A DNA stretch of 64,000 nucleotides from JBCCMQ01 sp039026235 (GCA_039026235.1 JBCCMQ010000007.1:103555-167554), one strand, 5' to 3'; shown: positions 43,049 through 52,054, counted from the stretch's first letter. Translations and numbers: made by a program. The notes: generated by a model from the sequence alone, not told the origin.

Positions 43049-43455
43049 CTTGAAGCCTCCCTAACTCATGTCGCTACGATACACCCTGTTACTTTGAATG
43101 TCAGTTCCGTGCGCGACTTGCTCATGCGCGAAACCTGAATGCTGCGCCGTCAATGGAGGTCCGCTTTGGCGAGCCGCACTGCAGCGACGCCGTCTTCCAA
43201 CTAACGGCAGCAATGGGCCGGAACTTCGGTCTCGTGGGAAATAACTAGGCCGTGTTTGGGAACAAGATTCAAAGCTGTACTCCGATCTTCAACTTTCGGT
43301 GGTTGTATAGCTCCTTGGTGAAGTACCCCGCACAGAAGTCACTTTGCGATCCGCCCATTTGTACAAGGCCAAGTGCAAATCTCAATGATTTCATGCCCCT
43401 GATCCATTTCTGACACACTCACAGCTCATGCTTCCACGCATCGAGGAAACGTTCC
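43049..43455. other. Intergenic region with repeat copy B, about 400 bases
   Basis: No coding sequence recognised. It holds repeat copy B (43159-43217) and the promoter region for the DUF3592-like gene. Confidence 0.5.
43159..43217 (+). repeat. Dispersed repeat, copy B
   Basis: GTCCGC-TTT-GGCGAGCCGCACTGCAGCGACG, continuing to GGCAGCAATGGGCCG. It matches copies A and C in the same orientation with similar internal spacing. Confidence 0.7.
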
Positions 43456-43971
43456 ATGAGACAGAATAGTCTTTTCGCTTTGATTGGCTGCGCGGTATTT
43501 GCCTGTGCAGGCATTGCGATGATGGCAAGCAATTTTTACGTTGTTCGCGATGGCTTTCACTTGCTTTCTTCTGAGCAAAAGGTCGACGCAACTGTGGTTG
43601 GGAAGGACATTGAGCGTCCCACAAGAAAGGCGGGGGTCCGCGGGGAGAGCATCTCAATCAACGGCTCTAAGGCGCGCAGCCTTCGTACGTATTTTAATGC
43701 TTATTTTGCCGTGGTGTCGGAACAAACGGGATCATCGACACAAGAGCGACGTGCAAGCGTCACCTATGAGGCATGGCACAGCTTAGACATCGGCACGGTT
43801 TTGGAAATCACGGTCGCGCCTAACGTACCCGACTTTGCCGACATCTCGCCCGGCGGAACCCTTCGCTATGGCCTCAAGCAGATGGCGATAGGTTTCGCAA
43901 TTTTATTGCTAGGCGTAGGCGTGCTCTTTCTTCCAAGCGAGGAAGAAGATGAAAATCCCCGATACACCTAA
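43456..43971 (+). CDS. DUF3592-like membrane protein
   Basis: 171 residues with a GAGGAAA ribosome site. Two membrane helices (residues 6-26 FALIGCAVFACAGIAMMASN and 140-158 MAIGFAILLLGVGVLFLP) flank a beta-rich extracytoplasmic domain with VDATVVGKDIE, ASVTYEAWHSLDIGTVLEITV (cited in part), which fits DUF3592 proteins. Function is unknown. A second small membrane protein gene begins 18 bases after its stop, so the two probably form an operon. Confidence 0.7.
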   Translation: MRQNSLFALIGCAVFACAGIAMMASNFYVVRDGFHLLSSEQKVDATVVGKDIERPTRKAGVRGESISINGSKARSLRTYFNAYFAVVSEQTGSSTQERRASVTYEAWHSLDIGTVLEITVAPNVPDFADISPGGTLRYGLKQMAIGFAILLLGVGVLFLPSEEEDENPRYT

Positions 43972-43989
43972 GAAGAGGCTGACTCTGAC

Positions 43990-44412
43990 ATGAAGTTCGG
44001 ACCCATACCCACGACCATTGCTGTGGTCCTTTTGCTGTGGATGATCTTGCCAAGTTTTGAAGTATCTGTGGGCAGCTACTCCGTTTACTTAGACACCGTT
44101 TTTGCCTTCTTCATCGGTGGATTGGCAGGAGGGTTTCGGTTCGTTTATCTTAAGTCGCGCGCCATGAGTGTTCAAGAAACTGCGTTCCACGCTTTCTTCT
44201 CGTACGTCGTGGCCACAGCCATTCCGTTGGCTTTGTTTTCCGGCATCGTCTATTTGGTCAAGGACTACCCTGAAGTCGCAGAGCTTTTGGACAAAACCAC
44301 TCCCGCTACTGATGTAGTTGGCTTTCTAGTCGGCTATTTTGCCGTCGATGCAGTGCCAAGCGTCATTGCGCTTTTCGCGGCTCTATCTGCTCCCCGCCTT
44401 CAGTCTGTGTAG
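43990..44412 (+). CDS. Small integral membrane protein of unknown function
   Basis: I do not recognise this protein. 140 residues with four hydrophobic helices (about 6-24, 32-52, 68-92 and 108-132) and hardly any soluble part. It directly follows the DUF3592-like gene, with which it is probably cotranscribed. Codon use looks like the neighbours. Confidence 0.6.
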   Translation: MKFGPIPTTIAVVLLLWMILPSFEVSVGSYSVYLDTVFAFFIGGLAGGFRFVYLKSRAMSVQETAFHAFFSYVVATAIPLALFSGIVYLVKDYPEVAELLDKTTPATDVVGFLVGYFAVDAVPSVIALFAALSAPRLQSV

Positions 44413-44601
44413 GCGGGTCACTGAGTTCTATTCCGTTTTGGGCTGGCCTGCCTTTCTTTTACTGTTTCTGCGAGGAGAGATAGCATCGGTGTCGACAGTC
44501 ACGACTGTCTGTTATGGGCTGTATCCCATAAGGCTTGGTTGCCCCTATGAGGGAACGTCAGTTTGAGCGCTTTGCCCGAGCATCATGAGCTGCGAATGAG
44601 T

Positions 44602-44666
44602 GTCCGGTCTGAAGGCCTGCGCCGCAGCGACGTGAGCCTTCAGCCAATGGCAGGTTTGGGCCGCCC
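44602..44666 (+). repeat. Dispersed repeat, copy C
   Basis: GTCCGGTCTGAAGGCCTGCGCCGCAGCGACG aligns without gaps to copy B over 31 bases (motif cited as GTCCG and GCAGCGACG), then shares CTTC, GGCAG and TGGGCCG. It lies next to a tyrosine recombinase remnant. Confidence 0.6.
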
Positions 44667-44686
44667 TTGAAGGCAACCCGACGTTG

Positions 44687-44915
44687 CTAGCTTTCAATGG
44701 CCTCGGCAATTTCTAGCGCGTCCTCAAGCTTGACGCCCAAGTACCGGACTGTGCTGTCCATCTTGGTGTGCCCAAGCAGAAGCTGAATTGCCCGCAAGTT
44801 GCCGATCTTCTTTTAGATCTGGGTCACTTTTTTTCACCTCATCGAATGCGTGCCATATGCGCTCGCCTCTAGACCGATTGATGTGACCCTATCCTTAACC
44901 GTAAAACTGGGCCCT
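44687..44915 (-). pseudogene. Tyrosine recombinase (phage-type integrase) C-terminal remnant
   Basis: The minus strand reads IGLEASAYGTHSMR, a stop, then KKVTQI, a stop, and finally KIGNLRAIQLLLGHTKMDSTVRYLG followed by LEDALEIAEAIES and TAG at 44689. HxxR (HSMR), LLGHT and the final Tyr (RYLG) are the catalytic box II of tyrosine recombinases. Two stops in a continuous frame show it is dead. Only the last 75 or so residues remain; the N-terminal part is absent. Confidence 0.88.
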
Positions 44916-45028
44916 TACTTTGGCCCCGAGAGGGCGATTTGGCATGGCGAGGAAGCGACATTCCGCCTTAGCCCCGCGTACTCTGCTCGAGAAAAACGCT
45001 TCGCGCCCGCCGCCATTAGGGTCAGGAC

Positions 45029-45810
45029 TCATAACCAATAAATGACGAGTGCGGCCAGGGCTACGGCGGATAGGAAGACCTTTGGGCATCTGTCGTATCT
45101 GGTCGCCACGCGGCGCCAATCCTTGAGCCTACCGAACATAATCTGAATCCGGTTGCGCCGTTTGTAACGACGCTTGTCGTACTTTACCGGTTTCTTCCGC
45201 TGCTTCCGGCCAGGGATGCAAGCGCGTATCCCTTTGTCTTTCAACCCTTCTCGGAACCAGTCGGCATCGTAGCCGCGATCTCCAAGCAGCCAGTCGACGT
45301 TGGGTAGGCTGCTCACCAATGCACGGGCACCGATGTAGTCACTAACTTGCCCTGCGGTCACAAACGGGTTCAGCGGGCGTCCTTGGCCATCGCAGATGGC
45401 GTGCAGCTTAGTGTTCATGCCGCCCTTGGTTCGGCCAATCAGGCGTCCACGCCCCCCTTTTTGACGCTCAAACTGGTCGCTGTGCGGTGTGCCGTCAGGT
45501 ATGTGGCGTCGACCATCACAGTCTTCGTTTCGCCGTGAGCTGCGGCCAGACCTGCCATCATCCGGGCGAAGAAACCTTTGTCGCTCCACCGCTTCCAACG
45601 GTTGTAGTGCGTCTTGTGCGGCCCGTACGCGGCGGGCGCGTCGCGCCACCGCAAGCCATTGCGATTGATGAAAATAATCCCACTCAGCGCCCGCCGATCA
45701 TCAACGCGGGGCTTGCCATGGGACTTGGGGAAGAAGGGCTCAAGACGCGCCATCTGCGCATCCGTCAGCCAGAAAAGATCAGACATGTTCACCGCTCGTT
45801 TTCGAGACAT
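45029..45810 (-). CDS. IS5-family transposase made by frameshift (OrfA 45810-45439, OrfB to 45029)
   Basis: OrfA (LFWLTDAQMARLEPFFP, DUF4096 domain; RNGLRWRDAPAAYG) contains the first catalytic Asp in VMVDATYL. At the AAAAAGGGGGG run (45462-45452) ribosomes can slip so that OrfB continues as RLIGRTKGGMNTKLHA, with the second Asp in LLGDRGYDADWF and the Glu/Lys region IMFGRLKDWRRVATRYD. The split DDE enzyme is typical of IS427-group elements and looks functional. Coordinates give the whole span of the fusion product. Confidence 0.88.
45452..45462 (-). promoter_or_regulatory. Programmed frameshift site of the IS5 transposase
   Basis: On the minus strand the run AAAAAGGGGGG lies in the OrfA-OrfB overlap, where frame change gives a continuous DDE domain. 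Confidence 0.65.
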
Positions 45811-45860
45811 AAATCACGCCACTACGCCGAAATCGATGGGTCCTGACCCTAGGACAGTGG

Positions 45861-46610
45861 TCAGAGTGGCGTGGCGAAGGAACGGCTTTTCTGCCCCGCG
45901 TTTTGCCGGCGCGCCTCTTCTTCGGCGATGGCGGAATCAAGCGGCGTTCGATCCGTTAGGCCCGAGAAGTTGTCCCGTGTCGGCATGGCTTCGGCCACAT
46001 GCAAGAACCGCTCTTGCGCTACGTCGTGAAGCCGGCGGAGTTCGGCCAGCGGATCGGGGTGGTCGTCGGCGCGGATGTCGAGCCAGGGGTAATCCTCGGT
46101 CCGGTGCAGGCACAGCGCAGCAGACTGCTTGCCGCGCTTGTCGCCGCCCGCCGCTTCGCCCGCCTCCATTGCGGTCAAGAGGCGGTCGACGAAGGGCCTG
46201 TCCGGATGCCTCTGGTACGCGGCGAGGGTTTCGGCGATGACCCGCTGCCCTGCCAGCATATTGCCGGCCACAGAGACGCCATCGCCGATCAGGTGACCGC
46301 ACCAGCCGATGCAATCCGCGCCCGTATGGGCGGCCGATGCCCCGGCGGTGTCGATCATGTGGGCCTGCCGCTGGGCCTGCCCACCATCGCGCGCCACAAG
46401 ATCTGCCAAGACGTCGGTTGCCCCCTCCCCGGCGGCCATCCGGTCGGCGGCCTCGATGCCCCAAAGCGGATTGACGAAGGCCTGCGTGGCCACCGCGCAG
46501 CGGCCGCCGCGGATATGCGGCACAAGCGCGCCGACGGCGAAAAACCGGGAGGCGACGGCCACACCAAGCTCTCCGGTTGCGGGGTCACGGGCGACGATGG
46601 AGTAGGTCAT
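45861..46610 (-). CDS. DUF1028 family Ntn-hydrolase-like protein
   Basis: 249 residues. It begins TYSIVARDPATGELGVAVASRFFAVG and contains AVATQAFVNPLWG and GHLIGDGVSVAGNMLAG, the hallmark segments of DUF1028 proteins, which have the N-terminal nucleophile hydrolase fold. Function is unproven; members often accompany amidases, gamma-glutamyltransferases and peptide importers, as here. It follows the GGT-like gene by 13 bases on the same strand, and its stop is only 11 bases from the IS5 end, so the element cut in right behind it. Confidence 0.9.
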   Translation of the reverse strand: MTYSIVARDPATGELGVAVASRFFAVGALVPHIRGGRCAVATQAFVNPLWGIEAADRMAAGEGATDVLADLVARDGGQAQRQAHMIDTAGASAAHTGADCIGWCGHLIGDGVSVAGNMLAGQRVIAETLAAYQRHPDRPFVDRLLTAMEAGEAAGGDKRGKQSAALCLHRTEDYPWLDIRADDHPDPLAELRRLHDVAQERFLHVAEAMPTRDNFSGLTDRTPLDSAIAEEEARRQNAGQKSRSFATPL

Positions 46611-46623
46611 GGGCGATCCTTTG

Positions 46624-48417
46624 TCAGCGTCCCGCGGCGTAGGCCTGCATCAGACGGGGCGTGGCGGCGGCCTTCAGCAAGCCATCGGGGGTCCGGCTGG
46701 CGGCGGTAAGGCGGCCGACGGTCCAGGGCTCGGCAACTTCGACGTCATGGCCGCGGGCGCGCAGGGCCGCGATGGCGGTCTCTCCGAAGGCGGGCTCCAG
46801 CATCAGGTGCGCGGGCCGCGTTGCGCGCGGATAGAAGGACGCCTGGAAATGGCTGGTGTGAAACAGCGGCGCGTCGATTGCCTCCTGCAGGTTCAACCCG
46901 GCGTGTACGAGACGCAGGAAGAGGATCAGTTGCCACTGGTCCTGCTGATCGCCGCCAGGCGTGCCGAAGGCGTGTTGCGTGCCGTCCGGAGCGTCGGCCA
47001 TCGACGGCGAGAGCGTGGTGCGCGGCCGCCGGCCCGGCGCGAGAGATGTCGGCAGACCTTCGTCCAGCCAGAACATCTGCGCCCGCGTGTTCAGTGCCAT
47101 CCCGAGGCCGGGCACGACCGGCGAGGACTGAAGCCAACCCCCTGACGGTGTCACCGAAACCGCGTTGCCCCATTGGTCGATCACGTCGATATGCACGGTG
47201 TCGCCGCGGCGTTCGGTCAGGTGCGCCATGGTCGGCTCGCCTGCGCCGACGCCCGCCAGGTCCGTCTCCGGATCGACAGCCGCGCGGGCGGTGGCAGCAT
47301 CTGCCCAAGGCTCGAACCCCGCGATGCGCCCCGGACGGTGTTCGGAAGATGCGGCGGGGCCGATCAGGCGGCGCCGATCATCGGCATAGGCGCGCGACAA
47401 CAGGGTCTCGACGGGGATCGCGGTCTGCGCCGGATCGCCGTAGTAGGCCTCGCGGTCGGCGAAGCCCAGTTTCATGGTTTCCGTGACGTGGTGAATGAAT
47501 GCCTCGCCACTTGGATCCATTGCGCCGACGCCGCTGCCCTCCAGCATCCGCAGCGCCTGCAGCATCGTCGGCCCCTGGCTCCAGACCCCGCATTTCCAGA
47601 CGGTCCAGCCTTCATAGTCGACACTCAGCGGATCTTCGTAGCTTGCCTGCCAGTCTGCAATGTCCTGACCGGTCAGCACGCCCTTGCGGCGTCCACCGGC
47701 GGCGTCCATCACGCAGGCCTCGCGCATCCATGCGTCGATGGCTTCGGCGATGAAGCCCTGGCGGAAAGTGCGGCGCGCGGCCTCGATCTGCGCTTCGCGA
47801 CCTGTGACGGTTTCGGCTTCGGTCAGCAGCCGGTCCCAGGTGTCGGCCAGTGCGGGGTTGCGGAAGAGGCCGCCCGGTTCGGGCGCGGCCCCGCCGGGCA
47901 GCCAGGTCGCGTAGGAGGTCGGCCATTCGTCGCGAAAGAACTCGGCAAGATCGGCAATGGTCGCCGATACCCGCGGCAGCACGGGGTGCCCGTGGCGGGC
48001 GTAATGGATCGCCGGCGCCAGCACATCGCGCAGGCTGAGCCGCCCGTGATCGCGCAGCATCAGCATCCAGGCGTCAAAGGCCCCGGGCACGACCGTCGCC
48101 AAAAGGCCCGATCCGGGCACCATGTCGAGCCCTTCGGCGCGGTAATGCGCAATGGTGGCCCCGGCGGGGGCAGTGCCCTGGCCACAGATCACGCGCGGCG
48201 CACCCTCGCCCGCCAGCCGGATCAGGGCTGGCATGTCACCCAAGGGTCCGTTCAGATGCGGCTCTACCACATGCAGGACAAAGCCCATGGCGGCTGCGGC
48301 GTCAAAGGCGCTGCCGCCCTGTTCCAATAGCTTCATCCCCACAGCCGAGGCGATCCAATGCGTCGACGTGCAGACGCCGAAGGTACCCTTGATTTCAGGG
48401 CGTGTGGTGAAATTCAT
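46624..48417 (-). CDS. Gamma-glutamyltransferase family Ntn hydrolase without signal peptide
   Basis: 597 residues from ATG 48417 (MNFTTRPEIKGTFGVCTS); the frame is open to 48501 but with no ribosome site. GGT features: GGSAFDAAAAMGFVLHVVEP, the self-processing nucleophile Thr in GDTVHIDVIDQWGNAVS, and GLGMALNTRAQMF. There is no signal peptide, unlike periplasmic GGTs, so a cytoplasmic acylase or amidohydrolase role (as for HpxW oxamate amidohydrolase) is likely. It lies between DUF1028 and a peptide-type ABC importer, suggesting hydrolysis of an imported gamma-glutamyl or N-acyl compound. Confidence 0.88.
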   Translation of the reverse strand: MNFTTRPEIKGTFGVCTSTHWIASAVGMKLLEQGGSAFDAAAAMGFVLHVVEPHLNGPLGDMPALIRLAGEGAPRVICGQGTAPAGATIAHYRAEGLDMVPGSGLLATVVPGAFDAWMLMLRDHGRLSLRDVLAPAIHYARHGHPVLPRVSATIADLAEFFRDEWPTSYATWLPGGAAPEPGGLFRNPALADTWDRLLTEAETVTGREAQIEAARRTFRQGFIAEAIDAWMREACVMDAAGGRRKGVLTGQDIADWQASYEDPLSVDYEGWTVWKCGVWSQGPTMLQALRMLEGSGVGAMDPSGEAFIHHVTETMKLGFADREAYYGDPAQTAIPVETLLSRAYADDRRRLIGPAASSEHRPGRIAGFEPWADAATARAAVDPETDLAGVGAGEPTMAHLTERRGDTVHIDVIDQWGNAVSVTPSGGWLQSSPVVPGLGMALNTRAQMFWLDEGLPTSLAPGRRPRTTLSPSMADAPDGTQHAFGTPGGDQQDQWQLILFLRLVHAGLNLQEAIDAPLFHTSHFQASFYPRATRPAHLMLEPAFGETAIAALRARGHDVEVAEPWTVGRLTAASRTPDGLLKAAATPRLMQAYAAGR

Positions 48418-48433
48418 CTGGCACCCCCGGTGG

Positions 48434-49318
48434 TCACGTCTCGCGCGGGTCCAGCGCATCGCGCAGCCCGTCGCCCAAAAGGTTGAAACCCAGTACCACA
48501 AGGAAAATTCCGATGCCCGGATAAAGCGCCATCCAAGGCGCCTGTTCGAGGAAGTTCTTGGCGATGTTCAGCATCGAGCCCCAAGAAGGCGCAGGCGGCT
48601 GCTGGCCCAGACCCAGAAACGACAGCGAGGCCTCGGCAATAATCGCCGTGGCGATGGTCAGCGTCGCCTGCACCAGGATCGGCGGAAAGGTGTTGGGCAG
48701 CACGTAGCGCGTGATCATACCGAAATGCCCGGTGCCGACGGCCCGGCCGCCCTCCACATAATCCTCGGTCATCACCGCCAGCGTCTGGCCGCGTGCGAGG
48801 CGGATGAAGATCGGCATCGCCGATAGCCCGATGGCGATCATGGCGTTGCGCAGCGACGGCCCGAGGAAGGCCGCCAGCGCAATCGCCAGGATCAGGAAAG
48901 GCGCCGCCAACAGCGCTTCGGTCACGCGGCTGATCACGGCGTCGGTCCAACCCTTGCAGTAGCCCGCCAGAATGCCCAGCGGGACCCCGAGCGCCACCGC
49001 GATCAACACCGAGACGACACCGGCCAAAAGCGACGCCTGGGCGCCCCAGATCATCCGGCTGAGCACATCGCGCCCGATCTCATCGGTGCCGAAGGGGTGC
49101 GCGGCACTTGGCGCCTTGCGCACGGCCGACCAGTCGGTCTCGGCTGGGCCCGGCACCGGTAGCACCGGCGCCAGCAGCGCGACAACGACGAAAAAGATGA
49201 CGATGCCGCTGCCGAGCAGCCCCGAGGTGCTGCGACGGAACTTGGTCCAGAACCGGCTCTGGCGCCGGGACAAGGCCGGGTCGGCGCCGGTGGTGTGCGG
49301 ATCACTCAGGCTGGTCAT
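48434..49318 (-). CDS. Oligopeptide/dipeptide-type ABC permease, DppC-like (module 1)
   Basis: 294 residues from ATG 49318, overlapping the DppB-type stop (ATGA). N-terminal oppC domain (FWTKFRRSTSGLLGSGIVIFFVVVALLAPVL), then HPFGTDEIGRDVLSRMIWG, and the EAA loop (YVEGGRAVGTGHFGMITRYVLPN, cited in part), followed by EASLSFLGLGQQPPAPSWG. It pairs with the DppB-like permease to form the channel for module 1. The 16-base gap to the GGT-like gene indicates one transcript. Confidence 0.93.
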   Translation of the reverse strand: MTSLSDPHTTGADPALSRRQSRFWTKFRRSTSGLLGSGIVIFFVVVALLAPVLPVPGPAETDWSAVRKAPSAAHPFGTDEIGRDVLSRMIWGAQASLLAGVVSVLIAVALGVPLGILAGYCKGWTDAVISRVTEALLAAPFLILAIALAAFLGPSLRNAMIAIGLSAMPIFIRLARGQTLAVMTEDYVEGGRAVGTGHFGMITRYVLPNTFPPILVQATLTIATAIIAEASLSFLGLGQQPPAPSWGSMLNIAKNFLEQAPWMALYPGIGIFLVVLGFNLLGDGLRDALDPRET

Positions 49319-50259
49319 CCATCCCTCAGACGCGGGTTGAGAATGCGGTAGGCCATGTCCGCGACAATGTTCATGAGAATGAAGGCGATACCGGTACATA
49401 GAACGATCCCCTGGACCACCGCATAGTCGCGGTTGAAGACCGCATCGACGACCAGCTTGCCAAAGCCGGGTATGGTGAAGATCTGTTCGGTCAGGACCGC
49501 CCCCGCCAAAAGTTCACCAAATATCAGCGTGGTCACCGTGACGACCGGGATCATCGCGTTGCGTAGCGCGTGCACAAAAAGCACCGTGCGCTCGGGCAGG
49601 CCTTTGGCTCGTGCAGTGCGAATATAGTCAGCCTTCAAAACACTGAGCATGGCCGACCGGGTGTGGCGCATCAGCGTCGCCGCGATGGCCGTGCCCAGCA
49701 CGAAGGCGGGCATCAGCATTGTCTTGATCGACTGCAGCGGATCCTCGGACAGCGGCTGGTAGCCCGAGGCGGGCAGCCAGCCCAACCGTACGCTGACCAG
49801 CAGGATCAGCATTATCCCCAACCAGAAGTTCGGTACTGACAAGCCCGACAGCGCGACCAGGTTGGCCAGCCAGTCGATCCAGGTACCCTTCTTGTAGGCC
49901 GCCAGCACCCCCGCCGGGATGCCGATCAGCATCGCGATGACCAGCGCCATAACGGCCAGCTGGATGGTCACCGGCAGCTTTTCGGCGATCAGTTCGAGGA
50001 CCGGCTGCTGGGTCCGCAGCGAAATACCGAGATCGCCTTGCAGCGCCGCCCTGGCCCAGGCCATGTATTGGACCGGCAAAGGGTCATTCAGCCGGTACTT
50101 CTCGCGCAGTGCCGCGATCACCTCAGGGTCGCGTTCTTCGCCCGCCATTACCAATATCGGATCGCCCGGCAGCAGGTGCTGCAACGAGAAGACAAAGATC
50201 GAGATCAGGATGATCGTCGGGATTGCGATCAAAAAGCGAAGGGTAAGGAAGCCGAACAT
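49315..50259 (-). CDS. Oligopeptide/dipeptide-type ABC permease, DppB-like (module 1)
   Basis: 314 residues. It starts FLTLRFLIAIPTIILISIFVFSLQHLLPGDP, the DppB/OppB N-terminus with LLPGDP, and has the EAA-type loop DYIRTARAKGLPERTVLFVHALRNAMIPV. Six membrane helices are visible. A strong hairpin lies between it and the binding protein gene upstream. No ATPase gene is included in this transcript. Confidence 0.93.
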   Translation of the reverse strand: MFGFLTLRFLIAIPTIILISIFVFSLQHLLPGDPILVMAGEERDPEVIAALREKYRLNDPLPVQYMAWARAALQGDLGISLRTQQPVLELIAEKLPVTIQLAVMALVIAMLIGIPAGVLAAYKKGTWIDWLANLVALSGLSVPNFWLGIMLILLVSVRLGWLPASGYQPLSEDPLQSIKTMLMPAFVLGTAIAATLMRHTRSAMLSVLKADYIRTARAKGLPERTVLFVHALRNAMIPVVTVTTLIFGELLAGAVLTEQIFTIPGFGKLVVDAVFNRDYAVVQGIVLCTGIAFILMNIVADMAYRILNPRLRDG

Positions 50260-50280
50260 GGGAAAGCTCCGGTTGCGAAA

Positions 50281-50306
50281 CGGGCCCGGCGCCTGGGCCG
50301 GGCCCG
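50281..50306 (-). terminator. Intercistronic hairpin between binding protein and permease (module 1)
   Basis: A 10-bp stem (CGGGCCCGGC with GCCGGGCCCG, 6-base loop) without T-run, placed just after the binding-protein stop. It parallels the hairpins after the other two binding-protein genes in the window and probably stabilises that message. Confidence 0.65.
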
Positions 50307-50315
50307 ATGGGTGGC

Positions 50316-51827
50316 TTACTCGCTCTGGCTGACACCATGCAGGCGAATCATGCCGTCAGGGAACGGCGTGAAGCCCGCAACGCTGTCATCCAGCGCCCAG
50401 ATCCAGACCGGGTGGTAGAGGTAGACGATCGGCATCAGGTCCTGCTGCAACGCGACCGCCGCGTCATAGCTTTCCTTCCGCACCGCAGGATCGGTCGACA
50501 GTCGCGCCTCGTTCAGAAAGCGGTCCATGTCAGGGTTCGAGAACTTGCTGTCGTTGATCCCGCCGCCCGTTGTCATGAACTGGTGGATGTTGCCGTCCGG
50601 ATCGACCCGGCCAGACCACCCGATCTGGCTGGCGGTGTAGTCACCGGCTGACTGATCGGCCAGCAGCGTTGCGAATTCCTTCGCCACAAGCTCGATCTTG
50701 ATACCGGCCTCTCCGGCCATCGCCTGAAGCACCTGCATGACCTGGGTCTGCACCGGGTTGTTGGCGACCTGGACCTCGATGGTCACGCCATCAGCGTAGC
50801 CCGCATCGGCCAACAGCGCCTTGGCGGCGTCAATGTCCCGCTCGGGCACGGGGAAACCGGCATTGTACCAGGGCGAAGCTGGCGAGAACGGCTGGTTGCC
50901 GGGCGCGAAGGCGCCTTCGAACACCACCTGGTTCAGCGCCGCCCGGTCGATGGAAAGTGACAGGGCCTGACGCACCAGATTGCTTTCCCCCAAGGGATTC
51001 ACGGCACGGTCTCCGTTGGCCACATTGACCGTCATGCCCTGATAGCCAAGCGATGTCGCCCGCTCCAGCGTCAGGCCGTCGTCGCCTTCGACCGAGGCGA
51101 CGTCAGTGGCCGCCAGACGCTCCAGCATGTCCAGATCGCCGGCGCGCAGGTTGGCCAGGCGCACGGTCGTGTCCGGGATCGGCAGGAAGGTGACGCTGTC
51201 GAAGCTGATCTCATCCGCGCGGTAGTAGTCCGCGAACTTCTCCAGCACGATCCGGTCCTGCTGGATCCGTTCGACAAATCGGAACGGGCCGGCGCAGACA
51301 GGCGCAAGGCCGAAGTCCTCGCCGGCAGCCTCGAACGCGGTCGGTGACAGCATCATGCCGGAACGGTCCGCGAACTGGGCGATGAGCGTGGCATCGGGCG
51401 CAGCGAGCGTCATCTTAATGGTGAACTCATCCACGACTTCCCAGCTTTCGATCGACCGAACCTCGGACTTGCGCCGCGACGTCTCAAGGTTCTTCGACCG
51501 ATCGATGTTGGCCGCCACGGCAGCCGCGTTGAAAGGCGTGCCGTCATGGAAAAGCACATCCTCGCGCAGCGTCATGGTTAGCTCGGTGCCATTGTCGCTC
51601 CACTCCCAACCGGTGGCCAGCGCGGGGATGATCTCTAGCTCGGGCGTGATATCCACCAGCTTGTCGCACATCGAGGCATAGACGATCCGCCCCACAAAGG
51701 TGCGGGACTGGTCGGGGTCAAGAATGTCGGGATCTTCTTGCAGGCCGATCCGAAAATCCTGAGCCTGTGCAAGGCCGGTGCCAAGCGCAAGCACGGCGGC
51801 CAGGCTGAGCGTTCTACCGATACGCAT
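50316..51827 (-). CDS. Peptide/nickel-type ABC substrate-binding protein (module 1)
   Basis: 503 residues from ATG 51827 behind AGGAG, with a Sec signal peptide (MRIGRTLSLAAVLALGTGLAQAQ). The SBP_bac_5 features are present: DPDILDPDQSRTFVGRIVYASMCDKLVDI, LREDVLFHDGTPFNAAAVAANIDR and the DNGTELTMT strand. It binds oligopeptides or related solutes in the periplasm for the DppBC pair encoded downstream. A GntR-type regulator gene begins upstream on the same strand. Confidence 0.93.
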   Translation of the reverse strand: MRIGRTLSLAAVLALGTGLAQAQDFRIGLQEDPDILDPDQSRTFVGRIVYASMCDKLVDITPELEIIPALATGWEWSDNGTELTMTLREDVLFHDGTPFNAAAVAANIDRSKNLETSRRKSEVRSIESWEVVDEFTIKMTLAAPDATLIAQFADRSGMMLSPTAFEAAGEDFGLAPVCAGPFRFVERIQQDRIVLEKFADYYRADEISFDSVTFLPIPDTTVRLANLRAGDLDMLERLAATDVASVEGDDGLTLERATSLGYQGMTVNVANGDRAVNPLGESNLVRQALSLSIDRAALNQVVFEGAFAPGNQPFSPASPWYNAGFPVPERDIDAAKALLADAGYADGVTIEVQVANNPVQTQVMQVLQAMAGEAGIKIELVAKEFATLLADQSAGDYTASQIGWSGRVDPDGNIHQFMTTGGGINDSKFSNPDMDRFLNEARLSTDPAVRKESYDAAVALQQDLMPIVYLYHPVWIWALDDSVAGFTPFPDGMIRLHGVSQSE

Positions 51828-52054
51828 TGGGTTTCTCCTATCTGTTGGACGGATTGGTTTGGTTCTTATGGGTTTGGGCGGTCGCACTGGCTCTCGAAAG
51901 GGCATCGCCGGCCACCTGCCGCGCGCCTGCCGCCCACTGCACGGCGTCTTGCAGGGGTTCGGCCACAAGGAGATGGTTTCGACAGTCGGCTCCGGGGCAC
52001 ACTGGATCCGGATCGAAGGATCCGAGACCTCAAAACGCGGCGTGCCCCGGTCCG

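Larger units (their letters stand above)
45019..45849 (-). mobile_element. IS5-family insertion sequence (IS427-like group), apparently complete
   Basis: Terminal inverted repeats GGGTCAGGACTCAT (from 45019) and ATGGGTCCTGACCC (to 45849) enclose 831 bp and are flanked on both sides by TA, the short target duplication of this group. Two overlapping transposase frames lie inside with no stop interruptions. A slippery A5G6 run at 45462-45452 joins them. Confidence 0.92.

Noticed and set aside
47173..48330. 385-residue plus-strand frame opposite the GGT-like gene
   Set aside because: A shadow in G+C-rich DNA; the minus-strand frame has full GGT motifs.
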